In this document: one piece after another, positions 42,468 through 52,891 of the stretch
Layout: each line of letters begins with the position of its first letter
Numbering within the stretch: position 1 is the stretch's first letter
Assembly: GCA_036351375.1 (NCBI GenBank)
Contig: JAZBOY010000058.1
Coordinates: 1 to 64,000 of the forward strand
DNA length: 64,000 nt
Direction of reading: 5' to 3'
Origin: JANQIO01 sp036351375
GTDB taxonomy: Bacteria > Pseudomonadota > Gammaproteobacteria > Pseudomonadales > Halieaceae
Notes under the pieces: model-generated
Told to the model about the DNA's origin: nothing
Database searches by the model: none
What the model saw: only the letters and a program-made list of their open reading frames with translations
Program-made: the position numbers and the translations under genes

Positions 42468-44330
42468 ATGGCGCCAGCAGTAGCCCTCAAAGACCCCTAC
42501 CTCGAATCCCGCGTATACGGCACTCGTACCGTACTCGTGCTGGTGGTCGTGATGGTGCTGATGGGCATCCTGATGGCGCGCTACTTTTCCCTGCAGATCA
42601 CTCAGTACGAAATCTACCGCACGGAATCCGACCGCAACCGCGTCCAGCTGCAATCGCTGCCCCCCAAGCGCGGGTTGATCTACGACCGCAATGGAGTGTT
42701 GCTGGCCGAGAATCGCCCCAGCTTCGTGCTGTCACTGGTGCTCGAGCGCGTGCCCGACCTGGAAGGGACGCTGGCCACGCTTGCGGAGCTGGTAGAGATT
42801 ACCGAATCCGACCTGGAGAAATTCGACACTCGCAGCCACCGCCGCCGCCCCTACGAAGCAGTGCCCCTGCATTTTCGTCTCAGCGAGGAAGAGCGCGCCC
42901 TTTTGGCGGTCAATCGCTACCGCTTGCCCGGTGTGGTGGTCGATGCCCAGCTGATTCGGCACTACCCGCAGGGTGAACTGTTTTCTCACGCTCTCGGCTA
43001 CGTGGGCCGCATCAACGAGGAAGAACAGCGCCAGCTCGACGAAGTAGACTACCGGGGCACCAACCATGTCGGCAAAATCGGCGTCGAGAAGTACTACGAG
43101 GACCAGCTGCACGGCGACGTCGGCTACCAGAATGTGGAGACCAATGCCCTGGGTCGCGTGTTGCGCGTGCTGGAACGCACCGACCCGGTACCGGGCGCCG
43201 ACCTGACCCTGTCACTGGACGTCGGCGTACAGCAGGCGGCCTATGCTGCACTGGAGGGCCGGCGCGGCGCGGTGGTGGCAATAGACCCGCGCAACGGAGA
43301 ACTGATCGCCCTGGTCAGCACGCCGGGCTTCGACAGCAACCTGTTCGTCAACGGCATCAGCGGCCGTGACTACTCCGCATTGCGGGAGGACCGGGACCTG
43401 CCGCTGTTTAACCGCGCGGTGCAGGGGCAGTATCCCCCCGGCTCTACGGTCAAGCCGATTTTCGGGCTGGCGGGGCTGGAGTACGGGCTGGTGACCCCGG
43501 AGACCTCCATTCCCGATCCCGGTTGGTACACGCTGCCGGGGGAGAAGCGCCGCTTCCGGGACTGGACCCTGCGGGTGCGGGGCACCGGTCACGGCCGGGC
43601 CGTGGACCTGCACCAGGCCATCGAAGAATCCTGCGATGTCTACTTCTATGACCTGGCCCATCGCATGGGTATCGACCGGCTGCATGACTTCACGGCACCC
43701 TTCGGGCTTGGCACCGCCACGGGCCTCGATACCACCAACGAGCGTAGCGGCATCCTCCCCTCCAGCCAGTGGAAGCGGGCCGCCCGCGGCGAGGTCTGGT
43801 TTCCGGGCGAAACCCTCAATGTGGGCATCGGGCAGGGCTACATGTTGGCTACACCGGTCCAGCTGGCAGTCGCCACCTCGGTACTCGCCAGCCGTGGCCA
43901 GTACGCCACGCCGCACTTGCTGCGCGAAGTGAATGGCGAAGCCGTGAATGTGCCGACCTCCAGCGTGGTGGAGGCGGACGAGGCCCACTGGCAGGTGATC
44001 CACGAAGCCATGCACGCGGTCTTGCACGGCGAGCGTGGCTCGGCCAGGGCGGTGGGCCGGAATTCGGCCTTCGCCATGGCCGGCAAGAGCGGCACTGCAC
44101 AGGTCATCGGCATCGCACAGGACGAAGAGTACGACGCCGAGGCCCTGGAAGAACGCTACCGCGACCACGGTCTCTTCGTGGCCTTCGCTCCCTATGAGGA
44201 TCCACAGATAGCCGTGGCTGTGGTGGTCGAAAATGGCGGCGGTGGCAGTACGGTAGCCGCGCCCATCGCCCGCGAGGTGATGGAGCAATATCTGTTGAAC
44301 CGGCAGCAGGAGGTCGCTGAGCGTGGCTGA
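42468..44330 (+). CDS. mrdA: Penicillin-binding protein 2 (elongasome transpeptidase)
   Basis: 620 residues. A single N-terminal membrane helix (TRTVLVLVVVMVLMGILMARYFSLQI), the PBP dimerisation domain (PKRGLIYDRNGVLLAENRPSF), and a transpeptidase domain with SxxK in PPGSTVKPIFGLA, SxD/N in EESCDVYFYDLA and KSGT in AGKSGTAQV. It cross-links peptidoglycan during elongation with RodA. It starts one base after the rlmH stop and overlaps rodA by eight bases. Confidence 0.96.
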   Translation: MAPAVALKDPYLESRVYGTRTVLVLVVVMVLMGILMARYFSLQITQYEIYRTESDRNRVQLQSLPPKRGLIYDRNGVLLAENRPSFVLSLVLERVPDLEGTLATLAELVEITESDLEKFDTRSHRRRPYEAVPLHFRLSEEERALLAVNRYRLPGVVVDAQLIRHYPQGELFSHALGYVGRINEEEQRQLDEVDYRGTNHVGKIGVEKYYEDQLHGDVGYQNVETNALGRVLRVLERTDPVPGADLTLSLDVGVQQAAYAALEGRRGAVVAIDPRNGELIALVSTPGFDSNLFVNGISGRDYSALREDRDLPLFNRAVQGQYPPGSTVKPIFGLAGLEYGLVTPETSIPDPGWYTLPGEKRRFRDWTLRVRGTGHGRAVDLHQAIEESCDVYFYDLAHRMGIDRLHDFTAPFGLGTATGLDTTNERSGILPSSQWKRAARGEVWFPGETLNVGIGQGYMLATPVQLAVATSVLASRGQYATPHLLREVNGEAVNVPTSSVVEADEAHWQVIHEAMHAVLHGERGSARAVGRNSAFAMAGKSGTAQVIGIAQDEEYDAEALEERYRDHGLFVAFAPYEDPQIAVAVVVENGGGGSTVAAPIAREVMEQYLLNRQQEVAERG

Positions 44331-45462
44331 ATACGTTCGGCAGATGCCCTCTGCCGCCAGCGATCTGGCGCGACGCCCGGCCATTTCCGAGCGCTTTCAC
44401 ATCGACTTCCCGCTGCTCTTTCTGCTGCTGGCGCTCACCGTGTACGGACTGGTGGTGTTGTACTCCGCCAGCGGCCAGCGCCTCGGCGCAGTCATACGCC
44501 AGGCTGAGTATTTTGTCGTCGCCTACACAGTGATGCTGGCGGCGGCCCAGGTCAGCATGCAACGCTATCGACGCTGGGCGCCGATCATCTATCTGGGTGG
44601 GCTGGCATTACTGGCGGCGGTGCTAGTGTTCGGGGTGGGTGCCAAAGGGGCCCAGCGATGGCTGTCCATCGGCGGTTTCCGCTTTCAGCCCTCTGAGCTG
44701 ATGAAGCTGGCCATGCCGTTGATGCTGTCCTGGTACCTGGCGGCGCGCGTTCTGCCGCCGCGCTTTATCAATATCCTGGCGGCGCTGGTACTGATCGGCG
44801 TGCCGGCGGCGCTGATAGTGCGTCAGCCCGACCTCGGCACAGCACTGCTGGTGTCTGCCTCCGGCCTGATTGTGCTGTTCATGGCCGGGATTCGCTGGCG
44901 CTTTATCCTGGGGGCCGTCGTGTTGGCAGTGTTTTCGGCCTGGCCGGCCTGGGTGTACCTGCTGCACGACTACCAGCGCCAGCGCATCCTGACCTTGCTC
45001 AGCCCGGAACGTGACAAGCTGGGCAGCGGCTGGAATATCATCCAGTCCAAGACGGCAATCGGCTCTGGCGGCTGGAGCGGCAAGGGGTGGCTGAACGGCA
45101 CCCAGTCCCAGCTCGATTTCCTGCCGGAGAGCCATACGGATTTCATCATCGCGGTACTGGCGGAAGAATTCGGGCTGCGCGGAGTGATGCTGCTGCTTGC
45201 CATCTACCTGCTGATTTTCGTGCGCGGTTTCTGGATCGGCATGCACGCCCAGGACAGCTTTTCGCGGCTGATGGCAGCCGCGCTGACACTGACATTTTTC
45301 ATTTACGTGTTCGTGAACATGGGCATGGTATCCGGCCTGCTGCCGGTAGTGGGTGTGCCGCTGCCGCTGGTCAGCGCCGGTGGCACCTCCATAGTAACGC
45401 TGATGGCGGGCTTCGGTATCCTGATGGCGATCAGTACCGAGCGCCGCCTGGTCATCCGGTAA
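44323..45462 (+). CDS. rodA: Rod shape-determining glycosyltransferase RodA
   Basis: 379 residues from a GTG at 44323. About ten hydrophobic segments. SEDS-family motifs: SASGQRLGAVIRQAEYF, KGAQRWLSIGGFRFQPSELMKLAMPLML, RQPDLGTALLV, LNGTQSQLDFLPESHTDFIIAVLAEEFGL with the catalytic Asp region, and PLPLVSAGGTSIVTLMAGFGILMAI. It polymerises lipid II together with PBP2. The end overlaps nothing; mltB follows after 24 bases. Confidence 0.96.
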   Translation: MAEYVRQMPSAASDLARRPAISERFHIDFPLLFLLLALTVYGLVVLYSASGQRLGAVIRQAEYFVVAYTVMLAAAQVSMQRYRRWAPIIYLGGLALLAAVLVFGVGAKGAQRWLSIGGFRFQPSELMKLAMPLMLSWYLAARVLPPRFINILAALVLIGVPAALIVRQPDLGTALLVSASGLIVLFMAGIRWRFILGAVVLAVFSAWPAWVYLLHDYQRQRILTLLSPERDKLGSGWNIIQSKTAIGSGGWSGKGWLNGTQSQLDFLPESHTDFIIAVLAEEFGLRGVMLLLAIYLLIFVRGFWIGMHAQDSFSRLMAAALTLTFFIYVFVNMGMVSGLLPVVGVPLPLVSAGGTSIVTLMAGFGILMAISTERRLVIR

Positions 45463-45486
45463 TGAGTCAAAGGAGATAGCTCAAGC

Positions 45487-46473
45487 ATGAGGATTGCGAG
45501 AGGGCTGGCGCTGTTAGCCGGCTGCTGGTTGGGAGTTGTGGTGAGCGGCGCTGCCGCCCAGGGTTACGCCGACCATCCGGCGGCGCAGTCGCTGATCGAG
45601 GAAATGGTCAGGACCGAAGGCTTCGACCAGGCCGAGCTACAAGCCCTGTTTGCCGACGCCAGTCGCAAGGATTCTATTCTCGAGGCGATCGCCAGGCCGG
45701 CTGAAAAAACCAAGCCCTGGCATGAATACCGCGATATCTTCGTTACCGAGACCCGCACCCAGCAGGGGCTCGAATTTGCCCAGCGCCACGCCGAGACCCT
45801 GCAGCGGGCTGAGCGCACCTACGGCGTACCCGCGGAGCTGATCGTCGCCATCATCGGTGTGGAAACGCGCTATGGCCGCAACAAGGGCAGCTACCGCGTC
45901 ATCGACGCACTCTCCACCCTGGCTTTCGACTATCCGCCGCGTTCACCGTTTTTCAGCGGCGAACTGCGGGCCTTCCTGGTGATGACCCGGGAGCAGGGCC
46001 TGCCTGCCGCCGAGCTCAAGGGCTCCTACGCCGGGGCCATGGGCTTCGGCCAGTTCATACCTTCATCCTATCGGGCGTATGCAGTGGATTTCGATGAAGA
46101 CGGCGTGGTCGACATCATCAACAACCCGGTGGATGCCATTGGCAGCGTGGCCAACTACTTCAAGCGCCACCGCTGGCGCCCGGGACTGCCGGTGACAGCG
46201 CCGGCCACGGTGGGCGACAAATTCCGCGAGGAGTGGATGAACGACGGCCTGAAGCCGAAGCGCAGCCTGGCGGTGTTGGCCACGGGTGGCATATTCCCGA
46301 CGGTGGAGATGGCGCCCGACACGCTGGCGACGGCGATGCTGTTGGACGGTGAGGCCGGCGAGGAGTACTGGCTGGGCTGGCACAATTTTTACGTCATCAC
46401 GCGCTACAACCACAGTGCCATGTATGCCATGGCGGTCTACCAGCTGAGTGAAGCCATTCGGGAGCGGTTGTGA
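45487..46473 (+). CDS. mltB: Lytic murein transglycosylase B
   Basis: 328 residues with a signal peptide (LALLAGCWLGVVVSGAAA|Q). There is a Cys in the h-region (LLAGC), so it could also be a lipoprotein, but the following WLGVV favours normal cleavage. Catalytic Glu in IIGVETRYGRNKGSY, then FSGELRAFLVMTREQ, GSYAGAMGFGQFIPSSYRAYAVDFD and WHNFYVITRYNHSAMYAMAVYQL, all typical of MltB. It cleaves glycan strands to anhydromuropeptides. Overlaps rlpA by four bases. Confidence 0.94.
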   Translation: MRIARGLALLAGCWLGVVVSGAAAQGYADHPAAQSLIEEMVRTEGFDQAELQALFADASRKDSILEAIARPAEKTKPWHEYRDIFVTETRTQQGLEFAQRHAETLQRAERTYGVPAELIVAIIGVETRYGRNKGSYRVIDALSTLAFDYPPRSPFFSGELRAFLVMTREQGLPAAELKGSYAGAMGFGQFIPSSYRAYAVDFDEDGVVDIINNPVDAIGSVANYFKRHRWRPGLPVTAPATVGDKFREEWMNDGLKPKRSLAVLATGGIFPTVEMAPDTLATAMLLDGEAGEEYWLGWHNFYVITRYNHSAMYAMAVYQLSEAIRERL

Positions 46474-47273
46474 GCAGGGCCCTTTGGCGGCTTGGCCTGG
46501 GCCTGGCGCTGGCCTGTCTGCAGGCGGCCTGTACCCAGACTTCACTGGAGCCCGCGGACGGCAAGCCGCTGTACGAACTGTCTGCGGACGAAGTGGTCGA
46601 GCCCATCCCGCGGCCCGAGAAACTGGTAGCTGCGGGCAACTCCAGCCCCTACCAGGTCAATGGCCAGACCTACCAGGTGATGCGCAGTGGAGCCGGCTAC
46701 CGCGAGCGGGGCATTGCCTCCTGGTACGGCCGCAAGTTCCACGGTCGCAAGACCGCCAACGGTGAAACCTTCAATGCCTACCGGGCAACGGCCGCCCACC
46801 GGTCGCTACCGATTCCCGCCTGGGTGCGGGTCACCAATCTCGACAACGGCCGTAGCATGGTGGTCAGGGTCAACGACCGCGGCCCCTTCCACCCGGATCG
46901 CGTTATCGACCTGTCCTATGCGGCGGCCGTGAAGCTGGGTTTTGCCGACCGCGGCACAGCCCGGGTGGAAGTGGCGACAATCGACGTGCCCGGTAGCAGC
47001 GACCTGCGCGCCGGTGGCTTGCTCGGTACGCCCCGCGGCGACTACCGCTACATCCAGGTGGGTGCCTTCAGCGAGATGGAGAGCGCCCGCGCCCTGGGGC
47101 AACGCCTCGAGGGCCAGATGAACGCGCCGGTGGCGGTATCGGAAATCGTGCTTGGCGACAGCGCCTTTTACCGGGTCAGGGTGGGCCCGGTGGACGATCA
47201 CCGGCGCCTGCTGGCGCTGCAGAACCAGCTCAGGACCCTGGGCTTTCCGGAAACCCGACTGATGCCCGACTAG
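46470..47273 (+). CDS. rlpA: Septal ring lytic transglycosylase RlpA
   Basis: 267 residues from a GTG at 46470 (GTGA overlap with mltB). Lipoprotein signal LGLALACLQAAC. A double-psi beta-barrel domain (ERGIASWYGRKFHGRKTANGETFNAYRATAAHRSLP, VRVNDRGPFHPDRVIDLSYAAA) contains the conserved His and Asp. A C-terminal SPOR domain (YRYIQVGAFSEMESARALGQRL) binds denuded glycan at the septum. It cleaves peptidoglycan lacking stem peptides. Confidence 0.94.
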   Translation: MSRALWRLGLGLALACLQAACTQTSLEPADGKPLYELSADEVVEPIPRPEKLVAAGNSSPYQVNGQTYQVMRSGAGYRERGIASWYGRKFHGRKTANGETFNAYRATAAHRSLPIPAWVRVTNLDNGRSMVVRVNDRGPFHPDRVIDLSYAAAVKLGFADRGTARVEVATIDVPGSSDLRAGGLLGTPRGDYRYIQVGAFSEMESARALGQRLEGQMNAPVAVSEIVLGDSAFYRVRVGPVDDHRRLLALQNQLRTLGFPETRLMPD

Positions 47274-47373
47274 CGGCACCTATACGGGCGGCCTTATTTC
47301 GTACTCCGCAGTCATGCGTTAACATTCCCCGCGAGCGGCCGGGCCGCAGTCAAACAACACCAAACAGGTACCC

Positions 47374-48567
47374 ATGAAGCGTTTTTCCCTTTCGATGATC
47401 CGCAGCTGTTCACCCGTTCTCGCCCTGCTGGCGACCCTCGTGCTGTCCGTGGCAATGGCCCGGGCCGCGGTATTGCCGCCGCCACCCGACGTGGCCGGCA
47501 GCGCCTGGATTCTCGCGGATGCCGATACCGGCTATGTCATCACGGAGAACAATGCCGATGAGCGCCTGGCACCGGCGAGCCTGACCAAGCTGATGACCAG
47601 CTATGTGTTGGCGAGCGAGCTGGCCGCGGGCCGCGTCAGCAACGACGACGTGGTCCAGGTCAGCGAAAATGCCTGGGCCCAGAACCCCCTGTTTGCCGGC
47701 TCTTCCCTTATGTGGATCGAGCCGGGCAAGCCGGTGAGCCTGCTGCAGTTGCACCGGGGTGTAGTGATTTCTTCCGGCAACGACGCGTCGGTGGCGATTG
47801 CCGAGCACGTGGCCGGCAGCGAGAGCGCCTTCGCCGACATGATGAATGCCCACGCCAAAGAGCTGGGCATGACCGGTACCCACTTCGTGAATTCTCACGG
47901 CCTGCCGGATCCGGACCACTACACCACCGCCCGCGACCTGGTGCTGCTGGCGGACGCGCTCATCGAACGCTTCCCGGAAGAGTACGCGCTGTACAAGGAG
48001 CGCGAGTACACCTACAACAACATCCGCCAGTACAATCGCAACGCGCTGCTGGCGGAAGACCCCTCGGTTGACGGCCTCAAGACCGGCCACACGGAAGAGG
48101 CGGGTTACTGCCTGGTGGCGTCAGCCGAGCGCAACGGCATGCGCCTGATCTCGGTAGTGCTGGGGGCAGACAGTGAACGCTCCCGCAAGGCGGAGTCTCG
48201 CAAGCTGCTGAACTATGGCTTTCGGACCTTCGAGACCCTGTCGCTCTACAGCGCCGGTGAGGAGCTCGCCACTACGCGGGTGTGGATGGGTCTGCAGGAG
48301 AGCCTGTCACTGGGGGTGGATCGTACCATTCGCATGACCATTCCCCGCGGTGGCCGCGACGACCTGGATGCCGCGATGGAGATCGACAAGGTGATCAAGG
48401 CGCCGGTGATGCGCGGCGATACCCACGGTGCCCTGGTGGTGAAGCTGAATGGGGAAACCCTGCTCAACGAGCCGCTGGTGGCGTTGGAGGCAATCGAACC
48501 CGCCGGCTTCTTTGCGCGCCTCTGGGACAGCATCCAGCTGTTCTTTATCCAGCTGTTTGGCAATTGA
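47374..48567 (+). CDS. dacA: D-alanyl-D-alanine carboxypeptidase (PBP5/6 type)
   Basis: 397 residues with a signal peptide (SPVLALLATLVLSVAMARAA). The serine peptidase motifs are SxxK in PASLTKLMTSYV, SxN in SSGNDASVAIAEH and KTG in DGLKTGHTEEAGYC. The C-terminal domain (SLGVDRTIRMTIPRGGRDDLDAAMEIDKVIKAPV) and the terminal amphipathic helix FFARLWDSIQLFFIQLFGN anchor it to the membrane. It trims the terminal D-alanine of stem peptides. The 100-base gap before it should hold its own promoter. Confidence 0.95.
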   Translation: MKRFSLSMIRSCSPVLALLATLVLSVAMARAAVLPPPPDVAGSAWILADADTGYVITENNADERLAPASLTKLMTSYVLASELAAGRVSNDDVVQVSENAWAQNPLFAGSSLMWIEPGKPVSLLQLHRGVVISSGNDASVAIAEHVAGSESAFADMMNAHAKELGMTGTHFVNSHGLPDPDHYTTARDLVLLADALIERFPEEYALYKEREYTYNNIRQYNRNALLAEDPSVDGLKTGHTEEAGYCLVASAERNGMRLISVVLGADSERSRKAESRKLLNYGFRTFETLSLYSAGEELATTRVWMGLQESLSLGVDRTIRMTIPRGGRDDLDAAMEIDKVIKAPVMRGDTHGALVVKLNGETLLNEPLVALEAIEPAGFFARLWDSIQLFFIQLFGN

Positions 48568-48582
48568 TAGACGGCAGAGCAC

Positions 48583-48843
48583 GTGGAACCACCCAAGATA
48601 GAATTTCCCTGCGACTACCCGGTCAAGGTGCTGGGTCGCAGCGTACCGGAATTTGAAACCGTGGTGACCGAGGTCATCGAGCGCCACGCCCCCGGCTTTG
48701 AGCGCGAAACCGTCAGCCTGCGGGCCAGCCGCGAGGGTACCTTCGTGGCCCTGACCGTACAGATCACCGCTACCGGCAAACCCCAGCTCGAGGCCCTGCA
48801 CCAGGACCTGTTGGCCACCGGGCTGGTGCAGATGGTCATCTAG
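48583..48843 (+). CDS. ybeD: YbeD/DUF493 family protein
   Basis: 86 residues from a GTG at 48583. The DUF493 pattern is clear: KIEFPCDYPVKVLGRSVPEFETVVTEVIERHAP and a C-terminal GTFVALTVQITATGKPQLEALHQDL segment, an ACT-like fold. Always found between dacA and lipB in this gene order; its exact role is not established. Separated by 15 and 17 bases from its neighbours. Confidence 0.93.
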   Translation: MEPPKIEFPCDYPVKVLGRSVPEFETVVTEVIERHAPGFERETVSLRASREGTFVALTVQITATGKPQLEALHQDLLATGLVQMVI

Positions 48844-48860
48844 GCCACCGGCAGCGGCCC

Positions 48861-49490
48861 ATGCAGATTGTCAGGCTTGGCGAGGCGGACTACCTGTCCA
48901 CCTGGGAGGCCATGCGCGACTACACCGACCAGCGTGACGAGCACAGTGATGACCAGCTGTGGCTGGTGCAGCACCCGCCCGTGTTTACCCAGGGGCAGGC
49001 GGGCAAGGCCGAGCACCTGCTGACGCCCGGCGATATTCCCGTTGTGCAGGCGGACCGTGGCGGCCAGGTCACCTATCACGGTCCGGGCCAGTGGGTGCTG
49101 TACCTGTTGCTGGATCTCCGCCGCCGCGGCCTGGGCGTGCGCGCACTGGTGGATGTTATCGAGCAGGGCATCGTCGGGCTGCTGGCGGGCTATGGCATCA
49201 GCGCCGCACCGCGGCCCGATGCCCCGGGCGTTTACGTCGAGGCTGCCAAGATCGCGTCGCTCGGGCTGCGTGTGCGGCGCGGCTGCAGCTATCACGGGCT
49301 GGCCTTGAACGTTGACATGGACCTCTCACCCTTCGACCGCATCAATCCCTGCGGCCATGCCGGTATGCCGGTGACCAGCCTGCGCCAGTGCCTGGCGCAG
49401 GGTGCGGACATGCCATCGATGGATTCAGTGGGTGAGGCCTTGCTGGCGGCCATCCGGCTGCAGCTGGAGACGAGGGCAAGCCGGCGTTAG
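48861..49490 (+). CDS. lipB: Octanoyltransferase LipB
   Basis: 209 residues. Motifs: RGGQVTYHGPGQWVLYLLLDL, the catalytic Lys in AAKIASLGLRVRRGCSYHGLALNV, and the catalytic Cys in INPCGHAGMPVTSL. It moves octanoyl groups from acyl carrier protein to lipoyl domains. lipA normally follows lipB but is not here; instead a minus-strand sensor gene overlaps its end by four bases. Confidence 0.95.
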   Translation: MQIVRLGEADYLSTWEAMRDYTDQRDEHSDDQLWLVQHPPVFTQGQAGKAEHLLTPGDIPVVQADRGGQVTYHGPGQWVLYLLLDLRRRGLGVRALVDVIEQGIVGLLAGYGISAAPRPDAPGVYVEAAKIASLGLRVRRGCSYHGLALNVDMDLSPFDRINPCGHAGMPVTSLRQCLAQGADMPSMDSVGEALLAAIRLQLETRASRR

Positions 49491-50785
49491 CCTGTTTCGC
49501 CGTCGGTGCGCGGTAAGGTGAGCAGTACCCGGGCGCCGCCGCCCTTGCGGTTGGATAACTCCAGCGTGCCGCCGTAGCGAGAGATGGTGGCATTGCAGAT
49601 CAACAGGCCGACGCCCATGCCCTGGTTTTTCTCCACCACCGCCGCCTTGCGCCGCACGCCGAGCATGGATTCCGGGAAGCCGGGCCCGTTATCGTCGACC
49701 CTGATCTGGCAGCTGCTGTCGTCCCAGCGCACATCCACTCGGATGTCCCGGGGTTCGGCGTCCGCCGCGTTATTGAGGATGTGCTCAAGTGCCTGGGAGA
49801 GTCCGTACTCCGCTTCCAGGCGCGGCGATTCACCGCTGCCGGAGTGGGTGACCTCGGCATCGGCATCGGGCCTGCTGCGCAGCCACTGGTTGACCGTGGC
49901 TACCACGAAACCCGCCAGTTCAACCCAACGCTTCTCACCGCCCTCGGTCAGGCGTGCGGTACGCGACAGCTTGTCGAGAACCGAGCGACAGTGCTCCAGC
50001 TGGTCGGCCAGCAGCAGGAAGTCTTCGCGATGTTTCGGGTCTGCGGCAAACTCGCCCAGCTCCTCGACTACGGAAGTCATGGTAGCCAGCGGCGTGCCCA
50101 GCTCCGACGCGGTGCCCGCGGCCAGGCTGGCCAGTGCGGCCAGGTGTAGCTGTTCGGTGGCGTTTTCCTCGGCCTCAACCGGGGCGCGCAGGAATTTCCG
50201 CACCGACACGGCCATCTCGCCGCCGAACCAGGCCAGCACCAGGGCGGCCAGCAGCAGGGCAACCCAACTGGCAACGTTGGCAACAGAGAGCGACTCGGGT
50301 GCCGGGTTGTAGACCGGTATCGGCTGGTGCGCGAAGATCAGCCCGATAAAGCTGGCCACGCATAGCAAGGTGACCACGCGACTGTAGAGCCGCGGCATCA
50401 TGATGGCGCCAAAGCCGATCAGCACCAGGTAGTAGGCCACCAGCGGGTTATAGGCACCGCCTGCGAAATACAGCAGCGCCGTCAGGCCGCCGATGTCCAG
50501 CAGCAGCTGGATAAAGCATTCGGCATCGTGCACTGGCCAGGGTTTGGTCAGGCGCAGGAAGCTGAACAGGGTGATCAGGGTGAGCGCGCCAAGGGCGATC
50601 AGGTAGCCGTCTCCCGGCGCCTGTTCGGTGCCGCGCGACAGCAGGAACAGGAGCGCGCCGGCGTGGACGAGAATAGCGGCGCAGCGTGCATACAGCAGGT
50701 TGCGTAGGCAGCTTCCAGCAATGCCAGGGTGATAATCACCGGGTTCCATGGTCGGATTATAGACCGATCTGTCACTCGCCAGCAT
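49487..50785 (-). CDS. RegB/PrrB-like redox sensor protein lacking the phosphoacceptor histidine
   Basis: 432 residues from the ATG at 50785, or 420 from 50749. Six hydrophobic segments (about residues 28-215) include GGAYNPL (109-115), which matches the GGxxNPF quinone-binding heptapeptide of RegB. The H-box region reads LASLAAGTASELGTPLATMTSVVEEL; RegB proteins have AAHELGTPLATI, so the histidine is Ser227 here. The ATPase domain is complete: N box LEHILNNAADAEP, G1 DDNGPGFP, G2 GMGVGLLICNATISRYGG. The redox Cys of RegB is not evident. No RegA-like response regulator is adjacent. Convergent with lipB and divergent from prfC. Confidence 0.85.
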   Translation of the reverse strand: MLASDRSVYNPTMEPGDYHPGIAGSCLRNLLYARCAAILVHAGALLFLLSRGTEQAPGDGYLIALGALTLITLFSFLRLTKPWPVHDAECFIQLLLDIGGLTALLYFAGGAYNPLVAYYLVLIGFGAIMMPRLYSRVVTLLCVASFIGLIFAHQPIPVYNPAPESLSVANVASWVALLLAALVLAWFGGEMAVSVRKFLRAPVEAEENATEQLHLAALASLAAGTASELGTPLATMTSVVEELGEFAADPKHREDFLLLADQLEHCRSVLDKLSRTARLTEGGEKRWVELAGFVVATVNQWLRSRPDADAEVTHSGSGESPRLEAEYGLSQALEHILNNAADAEPRDIRVDVRWDDSSCQIRVDDNGPGFPESMLGVRRKAAVVEKNQGMGVGLLICNATISRYGGTLELSNRKGGGARVLLTLPRTDGETG

Positions 50786-50797
50786 TCCGCGTATAAT
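50769..50797 (+). promoter_or_regulatory. Candidate sigma-70 promoter of prfC
   Basis: CTGTCA (50769-50774), 17-base spacer, TATAAT (50792-50797). The -10 is perfect and the -35 matches 4 of 6. Transcription would begin near 50804, giving a leader of about 26 bases. It overlaps the first codons of the RegB-like gene on the other strand if that gene starts at 50785. Confidence 0.7.
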
Positions 50798-50829
50798 CCG
50801 CGCTCCGTCAAGTACCTGTACCCGAGAGT

Positions 50830-52422
<1,593 letters not shown>

Positions 52423-52434
52423 TGTGCCACTAAC

Positions 52435-52625
52435 GGCGGGCCGGTGTGCAAGGCAGGCATCGAAACGGCCGCAGTGCTCGCATCCACGCCGGCTGCTGTG
52501 GAACTCAACCATTTTTGCTGCGCAAAAATTGGGATTCGAACAGTCCTCGCAGAAAGCCCCGTCGTGGATGCGAGCACCAAGCGCGGCCTGAAGGTTTCGA
52601 TGCCTGCCTTGCGCACCGGCCCGCC
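52435..52625 (-). repeat. Structured hairpin element 1 (shares core with element at 52892-53075)
   Basis: Nested inverted repeats: outer arms 52435-52466/52594-52625 (31 of 32 pairs), GGCCGC/GCGGCC (52467-52472/52583-52588), GTGCTCGCATCCACG and its complement (52474-52488/52563-52577, 15 of 15), and the apical stem ATTTTTGC-TGC-GCAAAAAT (52511-52518/52522-52529). Read on the minus strand it has the same layout as element 2, including the bulges CTTCA and GCTT and the conserved core GTTCGAATCCC...GCGCAGC...GGTTGAGTT. It starts 13 bases after the prfC stop, so it may also end prfC transcription. Weak frames across it are not coding. Confidence 0.82.
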
Positions 52626-52891
52626 ACCACCGAGTTAATCAAGTCGATTCCTGGCAGTCTTTGATGATTGCTCAGTATAAGGCGCCCCCTGCACTCCGCC
52701 TTCTCGCTCAGAGACCCCTCAGGCTTGGCCCTCTCGAAGGTCAAATGCTTGGAATATAAATTCTCACAATCGGATAGCAGGTTTGGAAGCTTGAGTGGAC
52801 TTGGAGAGAGCTACTGGATGATTATCATGCAAAGCCAAGTATCCCGGTTCGCCCAGTTGTTCGGAACTGGTGATCGTTGGCTGGATAGAGA
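52626..52891. other. Spacer between the two hairpin elements
   Basis: 266 bases, lower in G+C than the surroundings, with no gene I can support. Short plus-strand frames (for example from an ATG at 52819) resemble no protein family and run into element 2. A small CCAGTT/AACTGG stem lies near 52853-52870. It may be the cargo or simply the interval between two inverted copies. Confidence 0.5.

Noticed and set aside
50755..50760. Minus-strand TATAAT as promoter of the RegB-like gene
   Set aside because: It would start transcription at or after the likely start codons, so it does not fit unless translation begins further inside the gene.
52435..52625. tRNA gene or integron attC site, suggested by the T-arm-like GTTCGAATCC and by long variable arms
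   Set aside because: No acceptor, D or anticodon arms can be drawn, and the GTTRRRY/RYYYAAC core pair of attC is missing. The fold also exceeds attC size.
52444..52638. Short plus-strand protein across hairpin element 1
   Set aside because: It is a translation of the palindrome itself; both strands are open only because of the repeat, and there is no ribosome binding site.
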